DNA of 41,310 nt from Gemmatimonas sp. (GCA_023910675.1 JAAVWC010000034.1:1-41310); one strand, 5' to 3'; positions 16,114 through 25,092 are shown, counted from the stretch's first letter. Translations and numbers: made by a program. Notes: generated by a model from the letters alone, not told the origin.

Positions 16114-16275
16114 ATCGAAGGCATCGCAGGGGTCAGAGTCATCGATAGCTGGAGAGCGGGGGGAGCGATTGACGAACCACACTCCTGGGACCGACGGGTT
16201 GTGCTACACCGGCCATTGTCACGAACATGGAATTCCCGGCGCCGCAGGACGCTGCCCAGTGACGTGCACGCCCCG

Positions 16276-16287
16276 TAGCTTTAGCGG
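16276..16287 (+). promoter_or_regulatory. Leaderless -10 element of the SDR gene
   Basis: TAGCTT (16276-16281), six bases, then ATG at 16288: the same hexamer and spacing as trpS. The -35 region is poor. It probably drives the start of the long co-directional block that follows. Confidence 0.5.
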
Positions 16288-16998
16288 ATGACCAACTCTC
16301 CGACACGACCTGTTGCGCTCATTACCGGTGCCTCGCGCGGTATCGGCCGCGCCATTGCGCTGCGCCTTGCAGCCGCCCACGACCTTGTCCTTGTCGCGCG
16401 CGACGGCGAGCACCTTGCGAGTGTGGCGCGCGATTGCGAAGCGTCCGGTGCGCGCGTACAGACGCTGGCGCTCGATGTCCGCGACGGCCAGGCCACAGTG
16501 GCGGCGCTCACTGGCCTCCACGTGGACGTGCTCGTGAACAACGCCGGGGTGGCAGTCATGAAGCCGTTTCTCGAGATGACCGCCGAGGAGTGGAACCGGC
16601 AGGTGGATGTCAATGTGAACGCGTTGTATCACGTTACGCAGGCGCTGTTGCCGGGCATGGTGCAACGTGGCCGTGGGCACGTGTGCATCATTGGCAGCAC
16701 GGCCGGGCGGAATACCTTCGTGGGTGGCACCTGTTACACGGGCACCAAGCACTTCGTGATGGGCTTCGCCGAGTCCCTGATGCTCGAAGTGCGCGATGCG
16801 GGCGTGGGCGTATCCGTGATCACGCCCGGTTCGGTGGCGACGGAGCTGTTTCCCGAGGGGACGAACACGACGTGGATGCTGGAGCCGGCGAATATCGCCG
16901 ACGCCGTGGCGTTTGCGGTCACTGCGCCGCCGCACATGCTCGTGCATCGGCTCGAGGTGCGTCCGCTGTCGCCGAAGCGTCCGCGCTCCAGCTTTTAA
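16288..16998 (+). CDS. Short-chain dehydrogenase/reductase (SDR family)
   Basis: An NAD(P)-dependent oxidoreductase of the classical SDR type, 236 residues. The coenzyme motif TGASRGIG is at 13-20, the structural motif NNAG follows, and the catalytic Ser137, Tyr150 and Lys154 (in GSTAG and CYTGTKHF) are in place. VITPGSVATELF is the typical loop after the active site. The arginine of SRGIG, with ARD near the end of the second strand, suggests NADPH preference (inference). The substrate is unknown. A leaderless promoter precedes it. Its stop codon directly abuts the GTG start of the GAF protein, indicating an operon. Confidence 0.92.
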   Translation: MTNSPTRPVALITGASRGIGRAIALRLAAAHDLVLVARDGEHLASVARDCEASGARVQTLALDVRDGQATVAALTGLHVDVLVNNAGVAVMKPFLEMTAEEWNRQVDVNVNALYHVTQALLPGMVQRGRGHVCIIGSTAGRNTFVGGTCYTGTKHFVMGFAESLMLEVRDAGVGVSVITPGSVATELFPEGTNTTWMLEPANIADAVAFAVTAPPHMLVHRLEVRPLSPKRPRSSF

Positions 16999-18264
16999 GT
17001 GGCATACATGAGCGACGCGCGCGAATTGCTCGCCATCCGCGAGATTGCTCACGCCTTTCTGCTCGCGGAGCATCCGGGCGATGTGCAGCAGTTTGCCCTC
17101 GACCGCATCACGCCCCTCCTTGGCGCGTCGTTCTCACTCGTCATGCAACTCGGTGCCGATGGTGCACTGCTGCGTCCCGTGGCGCAGCACGAGTGGCCGG
17201 CGCCGTATCGTCCGTGGATTGGTGCACTCCGGGTGCGCGTGGGTGACGGGCCGAGCGGCGTCGCCGTCGCCGAACGGCGGTTGGTGGAAGTGGTGGATCT
17301 GTTCGAGGAGCCGTCGCTGGTCGGGTGGCACGAGGTCGCGCGCGAGCTGGGGTTCCGCTCCATCATGGCCGCGCCACTCGAAACCGCCGACGGACCCATT
17401 GGCGCATTGGCGTTCTACTTTGCCGACGCGACGACGGTCACCGACGAGCAGCGGGCGCTGGTGCGACTCGTTGCCGATCAGCTGGCGGCCGCGACCGACA
17501 AGTCGCGACGCACGGAAGCACTGCGCCGGGCGAATGCCGCGTTGGCCGAGGCGAACGCGGAGCTCGAGCAGCAAGCCCAGTCGTGGGCGGCCGCGCAACG
17601 GGCGCGCGACGCGTCCGAGACGCTCGCGGTGGACGCGTTGCTGGCGCTCACCGATGCGGCCGACGAACGGAATGCGGAGCAGCGTCTCCATGCGGTGCAC
17701 GCCGTGGCCATTGCGGCTCGGGAATACGTGGCGGCCACACAGCCGGCGTTTCTGCTCGAGCCTACCGACGTGGACCCGCGTGACGTGCTGCAGGAGGCGG
17801 TGTCGCAGTGGCGCGGCCGGGCCCCCATGGTACCGGTGCAGGTCGACGAACCGACGGTCCTGCTCCCCACGATGCGCGCCGACCCGCGCTGGCTGCGGCG
17901 TACGGTCGAGCTGGTTCTGGGGTTGGCGGTGGCTGGCGCCGCCACCGAGGGGGGGCGGGTACATGCCGGCATCCGCATTGGGCGTGGCTTTCTGGCCTTG
18001 CAGGTGGATTGGGAGGGGCGGGCGATCTTCGGCCAACTCCCGAGCGATCCGCCGCGTATACTTCGGGTATGCAGCGACGCGCTCCGCTGGGAGGCACACG
18101 ACCCGTTTGCCGAGGCTCGACAGACGGTGACGGCCGTCGATCTGCCGCTGGCGCGGGCCCTCGCAAGTCGGTTGGGCGGCGAACTGCGGATTGAGGTGGC
18201 GGACACCGCTGCGGCAACCCGCGAAATGCTGCTCGTTTTCCCCGTCGATGCCGAACAGGCGTAG
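16999..18264 (+). CDS. GAF-domain protein with histidine-kinase-like C-terminus
   Basis: 421 residues. A GAF sensor domain occupies roughly residues 10-165 (ends GPIGALAFYFAD, TDEQRALVRLVADQLAAA). A coiled-coil helix rich in Ala/Glu follows (RRANAALAEANAELEQQAQ), then a helical segment resembling a dimerisation domain, and a C-terminal part resembling a kinase ATPase domain that ends LARALASRLGGELRIE. I do not find a phospho-accepting histidine with the expected surrounding residues, nor clear N- and G1-box motifs, so kinase activity is doubtful. It may be a degenerate kinase used for sensing. Start: GTG 16999 immediately after the SDR stop, or ATG 17008. The adjacency links it to the SDR gene and perhaps to the MoxR operon. 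Confidence 0.75.
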   Translation: MAYMSDARELLAIREIAHAFLLAEHPGDVQQFALDRITPLLGASFSLVMQLGADGALLRPVAQHEWPAPYRPWIGALRVRVGDGPSGVAVAERRLVEVVDLFEEPSLVGWHEVARELGFRSIMAAPLETADGPIGALAFYFADATTVTDEQRALVRLVADQLAAATDKSRRTEALRRANAALAEANAELEQQAQSWAAAQRARDASETLAVDALLALTDAADERNAEQRLHAVHAVAIAAREYVAATQPAFLLEPTDVDPRDVLQEAVSQWRGRAPMVPVQVDEPTVLLPTMRADPRWLRRTVELVLGLAVAGAATEGGRVHAGIRIGRGFLALQVDWEGRAIFGQLPSDPPRILRVCSDALRWEAHDPFAEARQTVTAVDLPLARALASRLGGELRIEVADTAAATREMLLVFPVDAEQA

Positions 18265-18328
18265 CCCCGCGTTCATGCATGCGGCGGCCTGATCAGGCGC
18301 ATCAACTTCGTACAGGAATTTTCACTCC

Positions 18329-18688
18329 ATGCAGGCTTCGCATCAGCAGTCCGGTCGGCAGTTGCAGGATGTGCTCACCTCGCTCTCCGTGGCCGACGTG
18401 CTCACGGCTGCGACGCATTTTTTTGCGCGCCGCAGTGGGGTGTATACAGCGTTCGTCGAGAAACAAGGGCCGACACATGTCGTGCTTCGTGGTCAGGGGG
18501 GCGAAGAGCTCGTCATCGGTGCACGAGAGACGCCTGCCGGGACGTCGGTGAGCGGATCGAGTTATCTGTTCGATCAGCAGATCGCCCGCTTTCTGGAGTC
18601 TCTGCCACCGGCGCCGCCGTACGTGGAGCCTCCCGCGCCGGCTGCCGGCAGCGACACGGGTGACACCTCGACCACGCCACCGGCGTAA
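18329..18688 (+). CDS. Conserved hypothetical protein, 119 residues
   Basis: The start ATG at 18329 has an upstream aggaa ribosome site at about 9-nt spacing. The protein begins MQASHQQSGRQLQDVL, continues with a compact segment SVADVLTAATHFFARRSGVYTAFVEKQGPTHVVLRGQGGEELVIGA, and ends in a low-complexity Pro/Ala/Thr tail (PPAPPYVEPPAP...). No signal peptide or membrane segment is seen. I recognise no family. It lies 64 nt after the GAF gene and abuts the next gene, so it belongs to the MoxR block and may be a small partner of that system (inference). Confidence 0.7.
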   Translation: MQASHQQSGRQLQDVLTSLSVADVLTAATHFFARRSGVYTAFVEKQGPTHVVLRGQGGEELVIGARETPAGTSVSGSSYLFDQQIARFLESLPPAPPYVEPPAPAAGSDTGDTSTTPPA

Positions 18689-19054
18689 GTGAGCAACATG
18701 ACCCAGTCTGAGAGCGGCGCCCGGAGCGGCGGCCATTTTGTGAATTCGTTGCGCGTGCGACCCGACGTGTTGCGTGTGGCGCCGGCAAGTGCGGTATCGC
18801 CGTGGGTTGTGCGTGTGCAAGCCGCCGAGGCGTGGGACGCGGTGCGCGTCGAATGCACGCCCGACAGCACGATTGCCGAGGTGAAGCGCGTGGGGATGGC
18901 GAACCTGCTCCCCGATATTTCGGCGCCGGACGCGTACATGGTGAAGTTGCACGGCGCCGAGGTGCACGATGAGCGCGTGACGCTGCAGGCCGCCGGCGCG
19001 AAGGATGCGTCCACGTTGTTCCTCACGTCGCGTCGTCGCCGTCCGCTCAAGTGA
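18689..19054 (+). CDS. Small protein with possible ubiquitin-like beta-grasp fold
   Basis: 121 residues from GTG 18689, or 118 from ATG 18698. After about 40 N-terminal residues (FVNSLRVRPDVLRVAP) there is a run that reads like ubiquitin: strand VVRVQ, strand AVRVECTPDSTIAEVKR (compare ubiquitin TIENVKAKI), strand YMVKLHGAEV, then DERVTLQAAGAKDASTLFL (compare DGRTLSDYNIQKESTLHL). It ends in a basic tail TSRRRRPLK where ubiquitin has RLRGG. The terminal diglycine is missing, so classical conjugation is not predicted. A non-conjugated beta-grasp protein, like YukD/EsaB in type VII secretion, is one analogy. The gene overlaps moxR by 4 nt (GTGA), so the two are probably translationally coupled. 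Confidence 0.65.
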   Translation: MSNMTQSESGARSGGHFVNSLRVRPDVLRVAPASAVSPWVVRVQAAEAWDAVRVECTPDSTIAEVKRVGMANLLPDISAPDAYMVKLHGAEVHDERVTLQAAGAKDASTLFLTSRRRRPLK

Positions 19055-20085
19055 GCACCGTGACCACCGGTATGCCGCACGCTGTTGGCGGCGAGCGCAG
19101 CGTTCCGTCGCTCATTGCGGCGGTGCAGCGATTGCGCGCGGAGATCGGCAAGCGCGTGGTGGGGCAGGATGCCGTCGTCGATGAAATCCTGATGGCGCTG
19201 GTGGCCGGCGGTCATGCGTTGCTGGTGGGTGTTCCGGGGTTGGCCAAGACGCTCATGATCAAGTCGTTGGCCGACGCAATGCAGCTCGAGTTCCGCCGTA
19301 TTCAGTTCACCCCCGATCTCGTGCCGAGTGACATTACGGGCACGGAAATTCTCGAGGAGAGTGGCGGGGGGCAGCGCGCGTTTCGCTTCGTGCGCGGGCC
19401 GGTGTTCGCGAACATCGTGTTGTCTGACGAAATCAATCGTGCGCCGCCACGGACGCAGGCGGCGCTGCTCGAGGCCATGCAGGAGCACAGCGTGACGGCG
19501 GCCGGACAGACGATGCGTCTGCCCGAGCCGTTTTTCGTGCTTGCCACACAGAACCCCATCGAGCAGGAAGGGACGTATCCGCTGCCGGAAGCGCAGCTCG
19601 ATCGCTTTCTCTTCGACATTCGCGTGGGCTATCCCACCGAAGTCGACGAGGTGGCCATTCTGCGTGCGACCACGGGCGCGAAGGGGGCGCCCATCGAGGC
19701 GGTGTTCACGGCCGAGGATGCGCTGGCGTTGCAGCAGGCGGTCCGCGCCTTGCCGTGCAGTGAGTTGTTGCTGCAGTACGCGGCGCGTGTCGTGCGCGCC
19801 ACGCGTCCGCAGGAAGGGACCGGCCCACAGATCGTGCAGCAGTATGTGCGCTGGGGGGCGGGTCCGCGTGCGGGGCAGGCTCTGATTCTGGGTGCCAAGG
19901 CGTCGGCGTTACTGGCTGGTCGGGCGGCGGTGTCACCAGCTGATATTCAGCGTGTCGCAATGCCGGTGTTGCGGCATCGTATTCTGCCCAATTTTGCGGC
20001 CGAAGCGGACGGTGTGTCGTCGGAGCCGATCATTGCGGCGCTGCTCGCTCACGTGCCGGTGCCGTCGAGCGCGACGTCCGCCTGA
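19051..20085 (+). CDS. moxR: MoxR-family AAA+ ATPase
   Basis: A cytoplasmic AAA+ chaperone-like ATPase thought to work with vWA-domain proteins on maturation of protein complexes. Motifs: KRVVGQDAVVDEIL at the N-terminus, Walker A GVPGLAKT (60-67), Walker B VLSDEINRAPP (about 124), sensor 1 in FFVLATQNPIEQEGTYPLPEAQLDRF, and a C-terminal lid with VSPADIQRVAMPVLRHRI. The 344 residues are normal. The GTG start overlaps the stop of the ubiquitin-like gene. DUF58 and BatA-like genes follow, the classical MoxR partner arrangement. Confidence 0.95.
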   Translation: MSTVTTGMPHAVGGERSVPSLIAAVQRLRAEIGKRVVGQDAVVDEILMALVAGGHALLVGVPGLAKTLMIKSLADAMQLEFRRIQFTPDLVPSDITGTEILEESGGGQRAFRFVRGPVFANIVLSDEINRAPPRTQAALLEAMQEHSVTAAGQTMRLPEPFFVLATQNPIEQEGTYPLPEAQLDRFLFDIRVGYPTEVDEVAILRATTGAKGAPIEAVFTAEDALALQQAVRALPCSELLLQYAARVVRATRPQEGTGPQIVQQYVRWGAGPRAGQALILGAKASALLAGRAAVSPADIQRVAMPVLRHRILPNFAAEADGVSSEPIIAALLAHVPVPSSATSA

Positions 20086-20119
20086 CGACGACTACGCACT
20101 CGGCGCGGACGACCGCCTG

Positions 20120-21016
20120 ATGTCGGTGTACGGACCGATGCTCGATGCCCTGCGCGGTGTGCGATGGCCTGCACGCCGTGCGGTCGGCGCTGCTCCGGCG
20201 GGTACACACCGTTCCACGCAGAAAGGCACGGCCGGCGAGTTCACGGAGTATCGGCTGTATCGGCAGGGCGACGATCCGCGCGCGCTCGATTGGAAGCTCC
20301 TGGCCCGCAGTGATCGCGCGTTCGTGCGGCTCAGTGATGAGCGTGCGCTGTTGTCGACGTGGATCGTGGTGGACGCGAGTGCCAGTATGGCGTTTCCGGC
20401 GACGACGCGTGACGGCGTGGGCAGCAAGTTCGCGCAGGCGAAAGCAGTGGCCGTGGGGCTCGCGGCGGTGGCGCATGCGTCGGCCGATCCGGTTGGCGTA
20501 CTGGTGGTGCATGGCACCGGTGTGACGCGAGTTCCGCCGCGCACGCGTCGTGGTACGGTGCAGGAGCTGGCGCGGGTGCTCGATGGCGTCGCGTGTGGTG
20601 GCGCCGCGCCGCTGGCACCGCAGCTGGCTTCGTTGCCCACGAACGCGCGCATCGTGCTGTTGACCGACTGTTTGGGTGACGCTGATGCGTGCCTCAAGGT
20701 GGCCGCCGCGCATGGTGTGGCGGGCGCGCTGATCGAGTGCGTGCACGTGGTGGCGGAGGAGGAGCTGTCGCCACCGCCGGGTACGCACCTGGCGCGTGAT
20801 CCGGAACGCACCGGAGTGGAACATGTTCTTGCCGCCAACGGCCGTGATGCGTACGTCACGGCGTTTGCCGGGTTCCGCAAGGAGATGTCGCAGCGGTGGC
20901 GGAGCGCAGGTGCCGGCTACACCGAGGTGGTGACGACTGTGGAGCCGTCGCGTGCGGTGCGTGCGGTGGTGATGGGGATTGCCGCGCCATCCACGCCGTT
21001 GAACGCGGGGCGCTGA
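20120..21016 (+). CDS. DUF58 / vWA-like protein
   Basis: 298 residues. It carries the DUF58 signature region GEFTEYRLYRQGDDPRALDWKLLARSDR followed by a von Willebrand A-like fold with the MIDAS-type sequence VVDASASM and, later, IVLLTDCLGD. DUF58 proteins are encoded beside MoxR ATPases in many bacteria and are believed to be their partners. The frame is open upstream to 19892 inside moxR, but ATG at 20120 is the best start: MSVYGPMLDALRGVRWPARR is the conserved N-terminus. The gap from the moxR stop is 34 nt. The next gene begins 1 nt after its stop. Confidence 0.9.
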   Translation: MSVYGPMLDALRGVRWPARRAVGAAPAGTHRSTQKGTAGEFTEYRLYRQGDDPRALDWKLLARSDRAFVRLSDERALLSTWIVVDASASMAFPATTRDGVGSKFAQAKAVAVGLAAVAHASADPVGVLVVHGTGVTRVPPRTRRGTVQELARVLDGVACGGAAPLAPQLASLPTNARIVLLTDCLGDADACLKVAAAHGVAGALIECVHVVAEEELSPPPGTHLARDPERTGVEHVLAANGRDAYVTAFAGFRKEMSQRWRSAGAGYTEVVTTVEPSRAVRAVVMGIAAPSTPLNAGR

Positions 21017-21017
21017 G

Positions 21018-22319
21018 ATGCTGTCGTTCGCGGTGCCATGGGTGTTTGGAGTGGCCGTCGCTGCGGCGGCGGTCGTCTTCGGGTTGCACCTGCTGTCGGT
21101 GCGCACGCCGCCGGTGTTGATGTTGCCCACGGCGCGGTTCGTGCCCGGTGGTGATGCGCGCGCGGTCGCGCGGCAACCTCGCCTGAATGATCTGTTGTTG
21201 CTCATGCTGCGAGTGCTGGCGTTACTCTGTGCCGGCGCGGCGATCGCGGGTGTGCAGTGGTCGACCACGCGCGCCTCGCGATTGCGACTGGTGGTTGCCG
21301 ACGAGGGGATGACCGACACCGTCGCGTGGCGCGATTCGGTGCAGCGCGCACTCGCGGACGATGATGTCCTGGTCGCGGCGCACCTTGTGGGTGGCGTGTC
21401 GCGCGATCCGGGGGCGGCGCTCGTGTCGGCAACGGCACAGAGCGCAGCGCTGCTGGCGGCGCATCGCTCGCTGTCGACCGTAGAGCTCACGGTGGTTCTC
21501 GACAGCAGCGCCGCCACGCTGGCGGGCTTTGCGGCGTGGCGTTCGCAGTGGCCGGGAGCGGTACGCGTGGCAACGCCAGGCGGATCGCGCGCGACGGCGC
21601 CCGTGGCCAACGCGTTGCCGGTACGCGTGACAGGTGCCTCCGATCGTGACGATGCCGTGGCGGCAGCGTTGTCGTTGGGGAGTGGTGTGGGCGGGGGCAA
21701 CAGATTAGCCGTCCCGGTGGTGATGGTTCAGCGTGGGTCTGCAGCGTCGAACGCGGCGACGACGCGCGAGGCGACGTCTCCGGCCGCTCTCCAGGTCGCA
21801 TGGCCCAGCGATGGCATGCCCGTCTCGTGGACTCGTCGTTCGCGGCCCGATACAGTGGGTGCCGTGGTGGCCAACGGGAGCGCACTGGTGGGGCCGTGGG
21901 TACGTACGGCAATCCTGCGCGACTCCGTGCGCACACTGCTCGACACGAGTCGCACGATGCGCGCAGTCGCGTGGTGGAGCGACGGCGAGGTCGCGGCGAT
22001 CGAGCGGCGCGTCGATAACTCGTGTACGCGCGAGGCGGCGGTGGTGGTTCCTCGCGGGAGCGATCTCTTGACCTCATCCAGCGCGCGTGGCTTGCTGACG
22101 GCGCTGACGGGGCCGTGCGGTGGTGTGCGTATGTCGACGGCGATGTTGCGCGACAACCGAACGGCGGTATCGGCGTTGGCACCGGCGTCGGCCTTTCGCG
22201 ACGACGCGTTGAGTACGCCGGGGAGTGATCCCTGGTGGATGACACCGGTGTTGCTCACGGTGGCGTTGCTGTGCCTGGTGGGTGAGTGGTGGTGGCGACG
22301 CCACCAGGCGGTAGCATGA
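21018..22319 (+). CDS. BatA-like membrane protein (aerotolerance regulator N-terminal domain)
   Basis: 433 residues. The N-terminus has the BatA-type membrane domain: FAVPWVFGVAVAAAAVVFGLHLL, then the basic/Pro segment SVRTPPVLMLPTARFVP, and a second membrane helix LLLLMLRVLALLCAGAAIAG. The long middle portion is periplasmic or cytoplasmic, with a vWA-like layout but no clear MIDAS. A last membrane helix (WWMTPVLLTVALLCLVGEWWW) closes it. It is coupled to its neighbours: 1 nt after the DUF58 stop, and its TGA overlaps the next ATG (ATGA). It probably anchors the MoxR system in the membrane (inference from family context). Confidence 0.85.
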   Translation: MLSFAVPWVFGVAVAAAAVVFGLHLLSVRTPPVLMLPTARFVPGGDARAVARQPRLNDLLLLMLRVLALLCAGAAIAGVQWSTTRASRLRLVVADEGMTDTVAWRDSVQRALADDDVLVAAHLVGGVSRDPGAALVSATAQSAALLAAHRSLSTVELTVVLDSSAATLAGFAAWRSQWPGAVRVATPGGSRATAPVANALPVRVTGASDRDDAVAAALSLGSGVGGGNRLAVPVVMVQRGSAASNAATTREATSPAALQVAWPSDGMPVSWTRRSRPDTVGAVVANGSALVGPWVRTAILRDSVRTLLDTSRTMRAVAWWSDGEVAAIERRVDNSCTREAAVVVPRGSDLLTSSSARGLLTALTGPCGGVRMSTAMLRDNRTAVSALAPASAFRDDALSTPGSDPWWMTPVLLTVALLCLVGEWWWRRHQAVA

Positions 22320-23647
22320 GTATGCCGCTCGATCCCACACCGCTGTCGCAGTCCACGCTGTTGACGCGCGTGGAGCAGCTCCGAGACGGCCTGCATGCGG
22401 TGCGTCGCACGCGGCGTGCGCTCCTGAGTGTCGGGGTGTTGCTGGCGGTGTTGGTCGTCGCACAAACCGCGCGGTTGGTGTTTCCCTCCGTTGCGGCGAT
22501 GTCGTGGGCCGTGTGGGGCGCGGTGGGGCTGCTGTTGGCAGGCGTGATGTATCTGTGGCGTGCACCCGTGGCTCCCGATGTGGCGCGTACGGCACTGTGG
22601 GTGGAGGAACGTGCGGGGCGCGAACCCGACTTCTCACTGACCACGGCCATCGAGTTGCTCGCGACGCGGCAGCCGGCTGGCGAGACGTTGCTCGCGGCCG
22701 CGTCGCGCGTGCTGGAGCGTGCCCCGCTGCGTGAAGCGATCACGGCCGACAAGACCACGGCGTGGCGAGGGCCGGCCATCTTTGCGGTGTGTTGTCTGCT
22801 GCTATTGGCCATCGGGGCGACCGTGTCGCGTGGCACCACTGACACTGCTAGCGTCGCTTCCAGCGTGCGCAGTGGGCCTGCGCGTGAGGCGGCCGCGGTG
22901 AGTGCTCCCATGGGCGCGTGGACCATTCAGGTGCAGCCGCCGGCATATACGGAACTGCCGGCACGCACACTTGGTGATGTCAACAACCTGACGGCACTTC
23001 GCGGGAGTCGCGTCGTACTGCGTGGCGAGGGCGATCCACCAATGGTCGCGTTGCAACGCCTCGCGGGCGACAGCAGCCGCGCGGTTTCGCCCGTGCGCGC
23101 CGACAGTACGGGCACGGGTTGGCAGACCAGCGTGACCGCAACGGCGGCCCCGCTTACCCTTACGCTGTCGCGTGGTGGAACGCGCAGGCTGCTGGTGGTG
23201 GAGGGGCGCGCCGATTCCGTGCCGTTGGTCTCGCTCGACGCGCCGGCACGTGACAGCGTATTCCGCGAAGCACGGGGTGTGCTGCCGTTGATTGCGACGG
23301 CGCGAGATGACATCGGACTCTCCCGCGCGAGCCTCGAACTGCTCGTGAGTTCCGGCGAGGGGGAGCGCTTCACCGTCAAGGCGATCACGCGCGGCGACAC
23401 GCGCTGGAACGCTTCCTCGCACACCCGCACCGTTACGCTGCGCTCATCTCTCGATCTTGCGGCGTTGGGGCTGCAGCCGGGCGACGTGGTGCATCTGCGC
23501 GCGGTGGCACGCGACGGGCATCCGGAATCGACGCGCGAGTTCGGTAGCAGTGAAACGCGTGCATTTCGTATTGCACGGCCAGCCGAGTACGACTCGGCTG
23601 GCCGTGGAGCCGGCGCCGCCCCCGGAAGGTGGACAAGTCACTCATGA
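22316..23647 (+). CDS. DUF4175-family-like membrane protein, N-terminal part (frame broken at 3' end)
   Basis: ATG at 22316 overlaps the preceding stop. The product has two N-terminal membrane helices (ALLSVGVLLAVLVVAQTARLV and VWGAVGLLLAGVMYLW), a short amphipathic region (WVEERAGREPDFSLTTAIEL), another helix (FAVCCLLLLAIGATV), and a large beta-rich domain (WTIQVQPPAYTELPARTL ... DDIGLSRASLELLVSSGEGERF). This is the layout of DUF4175-type proteins in MoxR operons. The frame as written ends at 23647 with SAGRGAGAAPGRWTSHS, which is out of frame: one extra G near 23595 would restore SLAVEPAPPPE. So the native protein should run on to about 24370, roughly 680 residues. Confidence 0.75.
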   Translation: MSMPLDPTPLSQSTLLTRVEQLRDGLHAVRRTRRALLSVGVLLAVLVVAQTARLVFPSVAAMSWAVWGAVGLLLAGVMYLWRAPVAPDVARTALWVEERAGREPDFSLTTAIELLATRQPAGETLLAAASRVLERAPLREAITADKTTAWRGPAIFAVCCLLLLAIGATVSRGTTDTASVASSVRSGPAREAAAVSAPMGAWTIQVQPPAYTELPARTLGDVNNLTALRGSRVVLRGEGDPPMVALQRLAGDSSRAVSPVRADSTGTGWQTSVTATAAPLTLTLSRGGTRRLLVVEGRADSVPLVSLDAPARDSVFREARGVLPLIATARDDIGLSRASLELLVSSGEGERFTVKAITRGDTRWNASSHTRTVTLRSSLDLAALGLQPGDVVHLRAVARDGHPESTREFGSSETRAFRIARPAEYDSAGRGAGAAPGRWTSHS

Positions 23648-24370
23648 GTCAGCGGATGTTGCTCATGCTGACCGAGAAACTCGATAAGGCCCAGCGGCGC
23701 ATGGCGCGACCTGAGGTGGTCCGCGAGTCGCTGAGGCTCGCGCGCGATCAGGCGCGGCTGCGACTTGCGGTGGGCGACGTGGTGTTTCAGCGGTTGAGTG
23801 GCGAGTCGAGCGCCGAGCATGCACATACGGCGGGCGACGGCCACGATCATGGCGTGGAGTTGCAAGGCGGCAAGCTGGCCATGAGCACGTCGTCCACGAC
23901 AGGGATGCTGGAGGAAGGGAACGACTCGCCGGTGGTGGCCATCAACCAGCCGTTGCTCGAGGCCTACAACGCTATGTGGGACGCGGGGCGGGCACTGGAG
24001 CAGGGTGATCCGCACGCGGCCATTCCGCCCATGAAGCGGGCGCTCGAAGCCATCGAGCGCTCGCGCGCAGCCTCCCGCTTGTATCTGCGCGGCAAGCCAC
24101 CGCAAGGTGATCGTGGACATAGCCAAAGTGCGCCTTGCCGGTAAGGACACCGGGCGGGTGAACGTGCGTAGCGCGCGCGTGGCGCGCCCCACGGGTGTGG
24201 CGGCGCGTGACGCGAGACTGGTGCAGGTGGCGCAGTTGGCGAACTCGAACGTGGCGGCAGCGCGCGATTCGCTGGCGGTGCTGCGCGCAGAGTCGCTGGT
24301 GGATGCGCCCGCCTTCGCCGAAGCGCTGTCGCGAACGCTCGAGGCCATGTACAGGGCGGCGGTGATGTGA
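23629..24370 (+). pseudogene. C-terminal part of the DUF4175-like gene, split by frameshifts
   Basis: Continuing the preceding gene in other frames: after a second extra base near 23627 the sequence reads VDKSLMSQRMLLMLTEKLDKAQRRMARPEVVRE and continues helix-rich with a His-rich loop (HAHTAGDGHDHG) to RLYLRGKPP. A third extra base near 24102 moves the frame to KVIVDIAKVRLAGKDTGRVN, ending AMYRAAVM at 24370. All three shifts are +1. The regular helical composition on both sides of each break indicates one protein. Either these are sequencing insertions and the gene is intact, or the gene is dead. The final codons overlap the likely start of the next gene. Confidence 0.65.
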
Positions 24371-25092
24371 CCACGCGCTTTGTCGACGCGCGACGCGTGC
24401 TGGGTATTGTGGTGCGCACACGCGCGACCACATGGTCACGTGGAGTCGTGCCATGAAGCGAGGCACGACACATGGCTGCAGCGCCCTTTGTCTTCGCCAC
24501 CGGCGCAATACGAAAGTGGCGACTGGGACTCGGCGCCCATGGTCCCGCCCAATATCTATCGATTCGGTGGCGCGCTACACGTCGCTGCCGGTACGACCGC
24601 AAGGCGTGACGGTGCCGTTGTCGTCGGAGGCGGTATTTCAGTACCCGCTGCTCTACCTCACGGGGCACTTGCCGGTACGATTCACGACACGCGAGAGCGA
24701 TGTGCTGCGAAAGTATCTCGATCGTGGTGGACTGTTGTTCGTGGACGATCATAACCACGACGTGGACGGCGCCTTCAACAAGACGGCCCGCGAGGAGATC
24801 CGGCGTGTGGCGGGGCCGCTGCTGCCGCTGCCCAACAATCACGAGCTGTATCGCTGCTTTTTCGTGTTCGAGAACGGACCGCCTACGACGTCGCACGAGA
24901 TGAACGGGTGGGGCGATAACCTGGTGCACGAGCAGCTCGACGCCGTCGTGAAGGACGGGCGTATTCGCGTGCTCTTCTCCAACAAGGATTACAGCTTCCG
25001 AGTGGAGCTATCACCCCGACAACAAGCGATTCCTGTCGGTCGACAACACGCGCTTCGGGGTGAACCTCGTCGTGTACGCGCTCACACGATGA
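24367..25092 (+). pseudogene. DUF4159-domain protein gene with several +1 frameshifts
   Basis: The likely start is GTG 24367, overlapping the preceding stop (VTTRFVDARRVLGIVV, a signal-like start). Reassembled across frames the protein reads MAAAPFVFATG, then QYESGDWDSAPMVPPNI, then IDSVARYTSLPVRPQGVTVPL ... YPLLYLTGH ... YLDRGGLLFVDDHNHDVDGAFN ... LFSNKDYS, then SEWSYHPDNKRFLSVDNTRFGVNLVVYALTR. This is a clear DUF4159 domain. Three single-base insertions near 24503, 24557 and 24996 account for the breaks; the early leader may hold another. The final frame ends at 25092, where TGA overlaps the next gene's ATG (ATGA), as expected if the gene had been intact in the operon. Confidence 0.75.
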
